From Methylophilus aquaticus (GTDB lineage Bacteria > Pseudomonadota > Gammaproteobacteria > Burkholderiales > Methylophilaceae), in the NCBI RefSeq assembly GCF_030769565.1, contig NZ_JAVCAP010000031.1, forward strand, positions 62,001-126,000: a DNA stretch of 64,000 bases, written 5' to 3'. A program made the position numbers and the translations under genes. Position 1 is the stretch's first letter; each line of letters starts with the position of its first letter. Below the pieces are notes generated by a model. The model saw only the letters and a list, made by a program, of their open reading frames with translations, did no database searches and was not told the DNA's origin. This document shows positions 8,073 through 16,260 of this stretch, piece by piece.

Positions 8073-11000
8073 TTATTCAACCAACCCCTCCAGCTTTTTA
8101 GGTTGAAACTCATAACTCAACGTCACGAAAGCCGACCGCGGTGCACCGGTTCCTAGAAAGCTGGTTCCTTGCCAATCGGCGCTGTTATAGTTGAAGCCGC
8201 TTTCACCAATAACGCCTCTAATAGACGGAGAGAATGCGTTTAAACCAAGGCGCCCCGCGCTGGCATATTCTTTATCAAACAAGTTGTTAATGCGTAGGCC
8301 GAATGTCCACTCAGGGCTGATTTTGTAGGTAGTGTTGAAATTAACCACGGCATAGCCATCTGTTTTACCTTCACCAAAGTCAGCACGCTGGATCGTACAG
8401 ACTGTATTACCATTGTCACAAAATGGCCCCGTAATCGGTGAAGCTGGGCCAGCTCGATGTTTATTGTTTTCATTGCCTCGAATAAATGCATCGGAATGTG
8501 CAACTACATTTAAACCTACCCGCCAGGCGTTGGTGATGTCATAGCTGACATTTGCATTTAGGTTATGCAACGCAACGCCTGGCATACGGTCACCAGGATT
8601 AACTGTAATTTGTTGATAGTTACCCTCACCCGTTTGGGTCACAATATCGTAGACGTTCCCGGCACTACTATTACTAGGGCTAGCAAGCTTGAGTTTGGAC
8701 TGAAAAGTAGCGTCTGTGAGCGCATAGTTCACCCCCCAGCTAGCCTTGCCCCATTTCCCTTTCAGCCCCATTTCAAGGCCGCGCCGACGTGTATCTCCAA
8801 CATTCTGAAAATAACTACTGGTGGCATTCACCGCAACGAAATAAATATCGTCTGTTAAATCAGTTTGATATAAGGCAGCATTCCACTCAATACCATCTGT
8901 CAATTGACCTCGAGCACCAAGCTCATAGCTAGTAGACCTGACTTGCTTCAGATAAGGGTCCCCTGATAAGGCTCCTGGAAGATTGCATACACGCTGCTCA
9001 GCCAATGAACGAGGACGGCCGTCTGATAGAGGCGTCGGATCATAAGCGCAACCCAACTCAATCACGGTTGGTGTTCTAGCTCCACGACCCAAATTGGCGT
9101 ACAGATTCAAGTCTTCACGTGCTTGCCACGTAATACCGAGGGATGGATTAAATGAGCGATACTTGAACTTCTCTTTTTCTGGCGGACGGAGAGTCGCAAT
9201 ATTCTGACCATTGGCATCTACCGGGAATGTGCTTGGATCAAATGGCACGATTTGATCTGCTATACCAGTAGGGCACTCAGTATTTGGGTCTATCGTGCCA
9301 TCACTGTTGTTGTCCGTGCAAAGTACCATCGCATTAAGATAGTTAAGGATGGTATTTACATCCGTAAATGATGAGAGCCTTGCAACAGAAAGCTGGTTGT
9401 TAACGTAAGTGCGGTTATAGCGAGCAGAAGTAGTAATATTAAGTGTTTTGGTAGGAGACCAAGTCTCGCTGAAATATAGACTCTTGGTCAGACCACTCCC
9501 TTTAAAGTCGTTTAAGCCATATCCCCGATCAGGGCTATTTGCGTAATACTCCCAACCTAAAAGCTCAGGTGCCACATAGGCATTGCGTTGTGCATCAAGC
9601 ATGCCGAGATATTGCTTACTTTCATAGGTTGTATCCGCTTTATCAACTGAGCTACCGATCATGAACTTATGTTTATCGAGGTTCCAGTTAAATTGTAATG
9701 AGGCCCCCTTTCCCAATTGGTCAACTTGAGTATCAGTAAAGATAGCGGTTGGTGTACCTTCTATATAACCGGTATTTGCGTAAGGGCCACTAGCATATTT
9801 GCCATCGCGATAATAAAAATTTCCGTTGGCATCTTGGGCTAATGGTCCCATGGTAGAGATATAGGACAATCCGCCTACGGCACCAACTTGATTAGTGATA
9901 TTCGCACTATTAATCGGAACCACTAGCTCCCAATAATCATGAAAGAAGCCAGCATCGTCTGTGTATCCGCCCAATGCTCCAATATTTGGTGCTGAAGAAA
10001 TAATGTCATAGCTATATTCGCTACTCCCCGTTCCGGGATGAAGAGTACTGCTGCTGACAGCTGCACCATTGGCACTAGCCACAATAAGTCCATAATTTTC
10101 AAATGCGTTACGAACTATCTGCACATACTGATTGGTGACTGCTGCATTAAATGCACCAGGTACATTTGATGGCTGAGATATATCATCCAAGTTTCGTCTA
10201 GGATCGTAAGTCCAATTCCAAACAAGATTTCCTGAACCATCGCCTGCTGCAACCTGTACCTGATTTGCATTCGCTTGCGTATTGAAGTTTGTTCCATAAG
10301 CGAGATCGTTCACACAAGGATCAAGAGGATCCGTACAAATTGCACCACTTGTTGTTAAAGGGTTGCCATTCGCATCCGCAGCCACATTCATAGCATAGTT
10401 GTTATAGTCGGGCAGTCCGTCGCGGTTAATGTCAGGCAAACCATTTAACAATTGGCGAGAAGGATCATTAATGGTAGCGGCATTTGGCCTTGCACTGGTC
10501 CCCCCAAAGTTCTCATTCACATCTGACATATGTGATTTGCGCTTGCTATTTCGGTTATAGACCTGTGCCGTGATGTTGAAGGTATCTGTCACATCCCATA
10601 TACCTGATAGCTGGAATTGAAACAGGTTGTTTCTGCTCTCATCAGGAGACGTATAAACTTGCTTCGGGTTTTGATCGACCATTTGCTGCGGAAGCAAACC
10701 GTTACCCGTCAATTTATTTCCAGCATACAAGCCAGAAAGACTAAGTCTGGCGCGCTCATTTTGCCACTCGGCCTTACCAAATATCTGGTTGACCTTGCTT
10801 GGAGAGTTGTCTCGCCAACCATCCTCAAGGAAAAAATTGCCAGATAAGAAACCTGCGATCACACCATTATTGTTACCAGCGGATATTTGCAGCTGTTTAC
10901 GGCCAAATGAACCTGTGAGCACTTCGGCATCCAGCGTTTTTCCATCAAAACCACTCTTGGTACGCATGGCTAAGGCCCCGCCTAAAGTACCCAAGCCAAA

Positions 11001-11792
11001 CACAGGATTAGAACCAGGGAACATATCCAGACTGGCTAACGCGTTCATGGGAATCATGTCCCAGTTCACCACATCACCAAAGGGTTCGTTAACACGAATA
11101 CCGTCAAGAAATACTGAAATACCTTGTGCTGTACCAAGTTGCGGGGAAGCGGTAAAACCGCGATATTGCAAATCCATCTGGAATGGATTGCTTTGGTAAT
11201 CATTGACTGTGACTGATTGAAGCTTCTGGTTCATCAAATCAGTGATTGTGAGCGTGTGCGCCTCTTTAATGTCTTTGGCTGTAAGGGATTGCACATTGCC
11301 AGGAATTTCTTCTTTTGTGAGCGCAAGACCAGGCATGGGGCCTACCTCATAAAACTTCTTGGCGCGGACCTCAACCTTGTCTAAATCAAGACTGGTTTTT
11401 TCGTCTTTTAGCTCTTTGGATGTTTTTGTTGCGGGTTGAATATAAAGGGTTGATTGGTTGAGCTTGGCTTCAAGATTGTTGTTCGCGAGTAATTTTTTAA
11501 ACAGCTCTTTTGTCAGCATGGTGCCGCTGATGGCCGGTGCTTTTTTAACATTGACTAAAGCGTCATTGAATGTGATGTTGATACCAAGTTTTGCGCTGAT
11601 GGCTTTTAACGAAGTTGCTAGCGGCTGACTAGGCAGATCTATTGATATTGTGCGTGTAAAAAGTATTTCTTCTTCGGGTTGTGGCAAATTGGTATTAAGT
11701 TCTGCTGCCCATAAAGGATTGATCCAGACTGGCTGGCTACTAAAGCAGGCAGCGATGGCTGCGCTCAGAATCAGTTTTTTTGGTGTGTGCAT
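8073..11792 (-). CDS. Large FecA-type TonB-dependent receptor (paralogue 2)
   Basis: This 1239-residue protein has a signal peptide, an STN domain (about residues 45-115: ISIDLPSQPLATSLKAISAK), a plug (EIPGNVQSLTAKDIKEAH, FLDGIRVNEPFGDVVNW) and a long barrel. It is clearly paralogous to the receptor at 2429-5962, most strongly in plug and C-terminus. Its extracellular inserts differ in sequence but again contain an acidic loop between two cysteines (CTDNNSDGTIDPNTEC, about residues 823-838). A second Dx[DN]xDG stretch (DINRDGLPDYNN) lies near residue 450. FecR and FecI homologues lie upstream on the same strand. Import of a scarce metal complex with induction through surface signalling is inferred; the actual ligand is unknown. 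Confidence 0.9.
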   Translation of the reverse strand: MHTPKKLILSAAIAACFSSQPVWINPLWAAELNTNLPQPEEEILFTRTISIDLPSQPLATSLKAISAKLGINITFNDALVNVKKAPAISGTMLTKELFKKLLANNNLEAKLNQSTLYIQPATKTSKELKDEKTSLDLDKVEVRAKKFYEVGPMPGLALTKEEIPGNVQSLTAKDIKEAHTLTITDLMNQKLQSVTVNDYQSNPFQMDLQYRGFTASPQLGTAQGISVFLDGIRVNEPFGDVVNWDMIPMNALASLDMFPGSNPVFGLGTLGGALAMRTKSGFDGKTLDAEVLTGSFGRKQLQISAGNNNGVIAGFLSGNFFLEDGWRDNSPSKVNQIFGKAEWQNERARLSLSGLYAGNKLTGNGLLPQQMVDQNPKQVYTSPDESRNNLFQFQLSGIWDVTDTFNITAQVYNRNSKRKSHMSDVNENFGGTSARPNAATINDPSRQLLNGLPDINRDGLPDYNNYAMNVAADANGNPLTTSGAICTDPLDPCVNDLAYGTNFNTQANANQVQVAAGDGSGNLVWNWTYDPRRNLDDISQPSNVPGAFNAAVTNQYVQIVRNAFENYGLIVASANGAAVSSSTLHPGTGSSEYSYDIISSAPNIGALGGYTDDAGFFHDYWELVVPINSANITNQVGAVGGLSYISTMGPLAQDANGNFYYRDGKYASGPYANTGYIEGTPTAIFTDTQVDQLGKGASLQFNWNLDKHKFMIGSSVDKADTTYESKQYLGMLDAQRNAYVAPELLGWEYYANSPDRGYGLNDFKGSGLTKSLYFSETWSPTKTLNITTSARYNRTYVNNQLSVARLSSFTDVNTILNYLNAMVLCTDNNSDGTIDPNTECPTGIADQIVPFDPSTFPVDANGQNIATLRPPEKEKFKYRSFNPSLGITWQAREDLNLYANLGRGARTPTVIELGCAYDPTPLSDGRPRSLAEQRVCNLPGALSGDPYLKQVRSTSYELGARGQLTDGIEWNAALYQTDLTDDIYFVAVNATSSYFQNVGDTRRRGLEMGLKGKWGKASWGVNYALTDATFQSKLKLASPSNSSAGNVYDIVTQTGEGNYQQITVNPGDRMPGVALHNLNANVSYDITNAWRVGLNVVAHSDAFIRGNENNKHRAGPASPITGPFCDNGNTVCTIQRADFGEGKTDGYAVVNFNTTYKISPEWTFGLRINNLFDKEYASAGRLGLNAFSPSIRGVIGESGFNYNSADWQGTSFLGTGAPRSAFVTLSYEFQPKKLEGLVE

Positions 11793-11893
11793 CTGACTTC
11801 CCCGTTATTTTTTGGCTTGTTATTGCCTTAATGCACGGGGCGTCAAAACCCTGATATGTCGATTGCAAAAAAATGTAATGATACGAGCCAAGC

Positions 11894-12877
11894 TTATTTT
11901 GCTTGAGTGTAGGTTTCCAGTTGAATGCCTTCTGGGCTGCGGTGGACGCGGACATTGGCGATGCGTGGCAAGGTGGCGATAAAGCTGTTGCTATCTTTAA
12001 TGGCGACCACTGCGCTGATTTTCTCCTCTGAGCGATCATCGTTGGTGATGGGTTTTTGTTGGTAGCGAGAGACCGTTTCGGCGATTTCTGAGAGTGAGGC
12101 TTGGTTAAATACCAGTGTGCCGGTCATAAAGCGGAAGTAGTCTTGGGCGTTCACTTGCGGGCGGGTTTGTAAACCATGCTGGTTGATTTCTGCTACCTGG
12201 TTATTTTGCAGAATCAGCGCTTGCTGGCCTTGCTTGTTGAGCACTTGCACTTTGCCGTGATCGACGCTGACACGCTCAAGTTGTTTGAGCTTGTTGACGG
12301 CAAACCGGGTGCCCAGCACGGTGACTTTAAGTCGCTGGGTTTCTACCACGAAGGGGCGGCTGCGGTCTGGTTGCACTTCAAACACGGCTTCGCCTTGCAG
12401 CAGGTCGATGTGGCGCTGATTGCGGTAATACTTGATCTCAATGCGCGAGTTGGCGTTGAGCGTAACACGGCTGCCATCGTCCAGGGTTTGCGTGGTGAGT
12501 TGGGCAGTGCTGGTATGTGCAACCAACTGCATGGTTGGGGTGGCTTGCCATGCTTGATATTGATGGTAGCTTGCCCAGCCGATGCATATCGCAGCGACCA
12601 CGCTGGCCACAGTCCCAGCCAGCTTTTGGCGGGCCTTTTTGCGCTCGCTTTGTTTGAAGAAGCGATCTGCTTTTCTAGCTGTTGCCAGGGTTTGCAGTTC
12701 GTCCAGTGAGTCCAACCCACGCCAGGCTTCACTGATGCTCAGGTATTCCTGCTGGTGTAGCGGGCTTTGCATCAGCCAGGCTTCAAACTGGCTGCGTTCC
12801 GGCGCATCGACGGGGGCTTCCTGCATGCGGATAAACCAGCGGGCAGCGGTTTCACTGATTTTGTTGGGCGCAGGCAT
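11894..12877 (-). CDS. FecR-type anti-sigma/sigma-regulator protein (locus 2)
   Basis: This 327-residue FecR homologue has the N-terminal ARWFIRMQEAP and SQFEAWLMQSP sigma-contact segment. A membrane helix lies near residues 87-106 (GTVASVVAAICIGWASY). The periplasmic FecR domain includes LDDGSRVTLNANSRIEI, GEAVFEVQPDRSRPF, GTRFAVN and FNQASLSEIAETVSRY. Its ATG overlaps the sigma gene stop by one base (TAATG), so the two are translationally coupled. It should connect the receptor at 8073-11792 with the sigma factor at 12877-13374. Confidence 0.92.
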   Translation of the reverse strand: MPAPNKISETAARWFIRMQEAPVDAPERSQFEAWLMQSPLHQQEYLSISEAWRGLDSLDELQTLATARKADRFFKQSERKKARQKLAGTVASVVAAICIGWASYHQYQAWQATPTMQLVAHTSTAQLTTQTLDDGSRVTLNANSRIEIKYYRNQRHIDLLQGEAVFEVQPDRSRPFVVETQRLKVTVLGTRFAVNKLKQLERVSVDHGKVQVLNKQGQQALILQNNQVAEINQHGLQTRPQVNAQDYFRFMTGTLVFNQASLSEIAETVSRYQQKPITNDDRSEEKISAVVAIKDSNSFIATLPRIANVRVHRSPEGIQLETYTQAK

Positions 12878-13374
12878 TATTTTAAAAATTGTTCTCTGGC
12901 GGCGCGAATGTCGAGCAGGGCGCGGATTAAGTGGCGTTCAACCATGTTGACGCTGATATTGAGTTGGCTGGCGATGTCTTGCTGGGCATGGCCTTCAATC
13001 CGATACATGACAAACACTTGTCGGCAGCGCGTGGGTAAATCCTGAATAATCTGCGTGACGAGTTCCAGGCGTTGGCGGATATCCGCCAGGTGTTCGGCAG
13101 AAACAGCGGCGGGTTCTTCCAGGTCTGCCTGCTGCTGATATTCGTGAAAGTAGCTGTCTTTGCGGTATTGCTCCAGAATCAGGTTTTGGACGATGGTGCG
13201 CAGGTAAGCATGCGGTTCGGCGTCCCGATTCGGGCTGGTGGTCAGCGCAAAGCGCAGGAAGCCATCGTGCAAAATGTCTTTGGCTGCATGCGAGCACAGC
13301 GTTTTGCGCTTAATGCTGGGCAGTAAGGTGCTGTATGCCCAATGTAGGTTAATGCCATGCCAGAACATCATCAT
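12877..13374 (-). CDS. ECF sigma factor, FecI-like (locus 2)
   Basis: This 165-residue ECF factor has region 2 (AAKDILHDGFLRFAL, YLRTIVQNLILEQYR) and region 4 (LPTRCRQVFVMYRIEGHAQQD and the helix NISVNMVERHLIRAL). It parallels the FecI at 7034-7588. It is first in the operon FecI-FecR-receptor. No Fur-box-like sequence was found upstream. Confidence 0.92.
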   Translation of the reverse strand: MMMFWHGINLHWAYSTLLPSIKRKTLCSHAAKDILHDGFLRFALTTSPNRDAEPHAYLRTIVQNLILEQYRKDSYFHEYQQQADLEEPAAVSAEHLADIRQRLELVTQIIQDLPTRCRQVFVMYRIEGHAQQDIASQLNISVNMVERHLIRALLDIRAAREQFLK

Positions 13375-13501
13375 CGATCAAAAGTGGATTGCCATGGCTG
13401 GATTAGGCAAAGATCGTACCGTTTTGGTGAATACATGGTGTTTTTATATTAAGTTTAGACTTTTGCACGAAATGAACGCATTCCTAAAAATGCAACGTTT
13501 T

Positions 13502-13528
13502 GTCATCCTAGCGAAAGCGAGGGTCCAT
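13502..13528. repeat. Half of a REP-like palindromic element
   Basis: GTCATCCTAGCGAAAGCGAGG followed by GTCCAT matches one arm of the REP units at 47661 and 48504 (GTCATTCCCGCGAAAGCGGG plus AATCCAT). The second arm is absent. It is the main recognisable feature of the otherwise gene-free interval 13375-13854, which also holds the metG promoter. Confidence 0.55.
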
Positions 13529-13663
13529 ATAAGTGATTGATTAAAATATATTTATGCGTTCTATGGAATGAAAGGGTGCTGGTAATTTCGTCAAAAATAG
13601 CCTGTTTTTTTAGTGTGTACAAAAGTCTTAAGTGGATGATGATTATTTAGTTACGATAAAAAC

Positions 13664-13703
13664 GCTGATTGCTGACGCTGCGCTCAGAGTGGTTGCAATC
13701 AGC
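13664..13703 (-). terminator. Inverted repeat, possible minus-strand terminator
   Basis: GCTGATTGC and GCAATCAGC form a perfect 9-bp inverted repeat around a 22-base loop. On the minus strand it is followed by GTTTTTAT. No minus-strand gene now ends here, so it may be a leftover of a lost gene or a regulatory hairpin upstream of metG. Confidence 0.3.
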
Positions 13704-13854
13704 CGTCTTGGTTGATATTAGCCAGTGCCGGATGCTATTTCAGCGCAGGGCAAGCCCCATTTTTTTAAATAAACCTTGCGCAATGGCACGCCAACACGCT
13801 GAAACCGCTGCTGGTTTGCTAAAATAGACGCTTTTAGTTTTTGGTTACGGTGTC

Positions 13855-15909
13855 ATGACACGCAAAATTCTGGTCACTTCTGCACTCCCTTATGCCAATG
13901 GCAGTATTCATTTGGGGCATCTGGTTGAATATATTCAAACTGATATCTGGGTGCGCTTTCAAAAAATGCAGGGGCATACTGTGCATTATGTGTGCGCAGA
14001 CGATACGCATGGCACGCCGATTATGCTGCGTGCGGAAAAAGAGGGCATTACACCAGAAGCGTTGATTGAAAAAGTGCATGCCGAACATAGCCAGGATTTT
14101 GCTGATTTTCTGGTGCAATTTGATAACTACTATTCCACCAACTCCGAAGAAAATCGTGCGCTTGCCTCGGGCATTTACAAAGCCCTTAAAGCCAATGGCA
14201 AAATTGCCACTAAAACCATAGAGCAATATTTTGATCCGGTGAAAACCATGTTTTTGCCGGATCGCTTTATCAAGGGTGAATGTCCGAAGTGCCATGCCAA
14301 AGACCAGTATGGCGATAACTGTGAAGTCTGTGGTGCGACCTACAGCCCCACTGATCTGATTAATCCGTTTTCAGCGGTGTCCGGTGCGACACCCGTGCGC
14401 AAGGAAACTGAACATTACTTTTTTAAACTGAGCGAGTGCGCAGACTTTTTGCGTGACTGGACCAGATCTGGCACCTTGCAAGCCGAAGCTGCCAACAAAA
14501 TGAGCGAGTGGGTAGGTGAGGCGGGAGAAAACAAACTTTCAGACTGGGATATTTCACGCGATGCGCCGTATTTTGGCTTTGAAATCCCCGATGCACCCGG
14601 CAAGTACTTTTACGTGTGGCTGGATGCGCCGATAGGCTATATGGCCAGCTTTAAAAATCTGTGCAGCAAAGCCGGTATTGATTTTGATGAGTATTGGAAA
14701 AAGGATTCTTCAACCGAGTTGTACCACTTTATCGGCAAGGATATTCTGTATTTTCATGCCTTGTTCTGGCCAGCCACGCTCGAATACAGCGGGCATCGCA
14801 CGCCCACGCAGGTATTTGCCCATGGTTTCTTGACCGTCAACGGTGAAAAAATGTCCAAGTCGCGTGGTACGTTTATTACGGCACGCAGTTATCTTGATCA
14901 TGTGCAGAATCCTGAGTATTTGCGTTATTACTATGCCGCCAAGTTGAATGGCAGCATGGAAGACATCGACCTCAATCTTGAGGACTTTGTGGCGCGGGTG
15001 AATAGCGACCTGGTGGGTAAATATATCAATATCGCCAGCCGTACTGCCGGTTTTGTCGCCAAAAAGTTTGATAACCGGTTGACGTTGCCAAGCCATAGTG
15101 TCATTGATGACATGCGTGCGGCGGCACCTGCGATTGCTGAAGCCTATGCCGCCCGTGATTTCGCACGCGCGTTACGCGAAATTATGAAATTGACTGATGC
15201 TGCCAATGCTTATGTCGCAGACACAGCGCCATGGGTGCTGGCCAAGGATGACAGCAAAACAGCCGAGCTGCATGCGATTTGCAGCAATGCGCTGGAGATG
15301 TTCCGTCTGCTGACCATTTTTCTGAAGCCAGTATTGCCGAATATTGCGCAAGCTGTAGAAACGTTTCTCAATGTTTCGCCGCTGCAATGGGCGGATGTGG
15401 CGACGGGTCTGGGTGCGCAACAGATACAGGCCTACAATCATATGATTACCCGCATAGAGGGCAAGCACATCGAAGCCATGGTCGAAGCCAATAAGGAGAG
15501 CTTGCAGCCGGAAGCCAAACCAGCTGCGACAGAGACCAAACCTTTATCGTCTGCGGACGAAATTGCGCATGATCAAGCTGAGTACATTTCGATTGACGAC
15601 TTTACCAAAATTGATTTGCGCATTGCCAATATTGTCAGTGCCGAGCATGTGGAAGGCGCAGAAAAGTTGCTTAAATTGATGCTGGATATTGGCGAAGAAA
15701 AGCCGCGTCAAGTGTTTGCCGGAATTAAGTCAGCTTATGATCCGGCGACGCTAGTCGGGCGTCTGACCGTGATGGTGGCTAACCTTGCCCCGCGCAAAAT
15801 GAAGTTTGGGATGAGTGAGGGCATGGTGCTTGCGGCCAGCGACGAACGTGGAGGGCCTTATATTCTTGCGCCTGACAGTGGAGCGCAGGCGGGAATGCGC
15901 GTGAAATAA
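13855..15909 (+). CDS. metG: Methionyl-tRNA synthetase
   Basis: This 684-residue enzyme charges tRNA-Met with methionine. It has the HIGH-type motif [11 protein letters not shown] near residue 14 and a zinc-binding knuckle [18 protein letters not shown] near residues 143-160. The catalytic KMSKS motif lies near residue 331. A C-terminal tRNA-binding OB-fold domain (about residues 575-684: [21 protein letters not shown]) is typical of the dimeric form. Length and domain order are normal. The ATG lies inside TCATGACACGC with no strong Shine-Dalgarno. It is monocistronic by position, followed by a MITE-like element. Confidence 0.97.
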   Translation: MTRKILVTSALPYANGSIHLGHLVEYIQTDIWVRFQKMQGHTVHYVCADDTHGTPIMLRAEKEGITPEALIEKVHAEHSQDFADFLVQFDNYYSTNSEENRALASGIYKALKANGKIATKTIEQYFDPVKTMFLPDRFIKGECPKCHAKDQYGDNCEVCGATYSPTDLINPFSAVSGATPVRKETEHYFFKLSECADFLRDWTRSGTLQAEAANKMSEWVGEAGENKLSDWDISRDAPYFGFEIPDAPGKYFYVWLDAPIGYMASFKNLCSKAGIDFDEYWKKDSSTELYHFIGKDILYFHALFWPATLEYSGHRTPTQVFAHGFLTVNGEKMSKSRGTFITARSYLDHVQNPEYLRYYYAAKLNGSMEDIDLNLEDFVARVNSDLVGKYINIASRTAGFVAKKFDNRLTLPSHSVIDDMRAAAPAIAEAYAARDFARALREIMKLTDAANAYVADTAPWVLAKDDSKTAELHAICSNALEMFRLLTIFLKPVLPNIAQAVETFLNVSPLQWADVATGLGAQQIQAYNHMITRIEGKHIEAMVEANKESLQPEAKPAATETKPLSSADEIAHDQAEYISIDDFTKIDLRIANIVSAEHVEGAEKLLKLMLDIGEEKPRQVFAGIKSAYDPATLVGRLTVMVANLAPRKMKFGMSEGMVLAASDERGGPYILAPDSGAQAGMRVK

Positions 15910-15941
15910 ACGATCACTTTGAGGGGTGGTTTTTTGTAAAA

Positions 15942-16080
15942 GGCATCTCTAATAATGCATATGCCGTCGCGATACTGTGTTGCTCATAAAAAAATTCTCC
16001 TTACATATTAACTATGTGCGGCGTCTAAATTTTTAAATCGCGTCAAGGCTAGCTTAGCAATTTGAATTATTAGAGACGCC
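15942..16080. mobile_element. MITE-like element derived from an insertion sequence
   Basis: Terminal inverted repeats GGCATCTCTAATAAT (15942) and ATTATTAGAGACGCC (16066) match at 14 of 15 positions and bound 139 bp. Read on the minus strand, the interior holds AAGGAG, a T-run and a start codon for MSNTVSRRHMHY, which then hits a stop at the far repeat. The element therefore looks like an IS reduced to its two ends plus the ribosome-binding site and first codons of its transposase. The ends resemble IS5-type elements, but the family is uncertain. No clear target duplication was identified. It fills most of the metG-ccoI gap; the remaining 180 bp are A/T-rich and should contain the ccoI promoter. 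Confidence 0.7.
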
Positions 16081-16260
16081 CTAAACACATTGGTTATGAA
16101 CAAAGCTGACTGCGTATTGTCTCTAGTTTGTCCCATATCAATGTGTTTATGGGCGGTGTATGTTGCAATATTACTTGCTAAAACTTCTCTAACCCATTGA
16201 TTTATATTATATACAATCATATAATATAAATTTATATATTGTCTATCAGGCATTGTCCAA

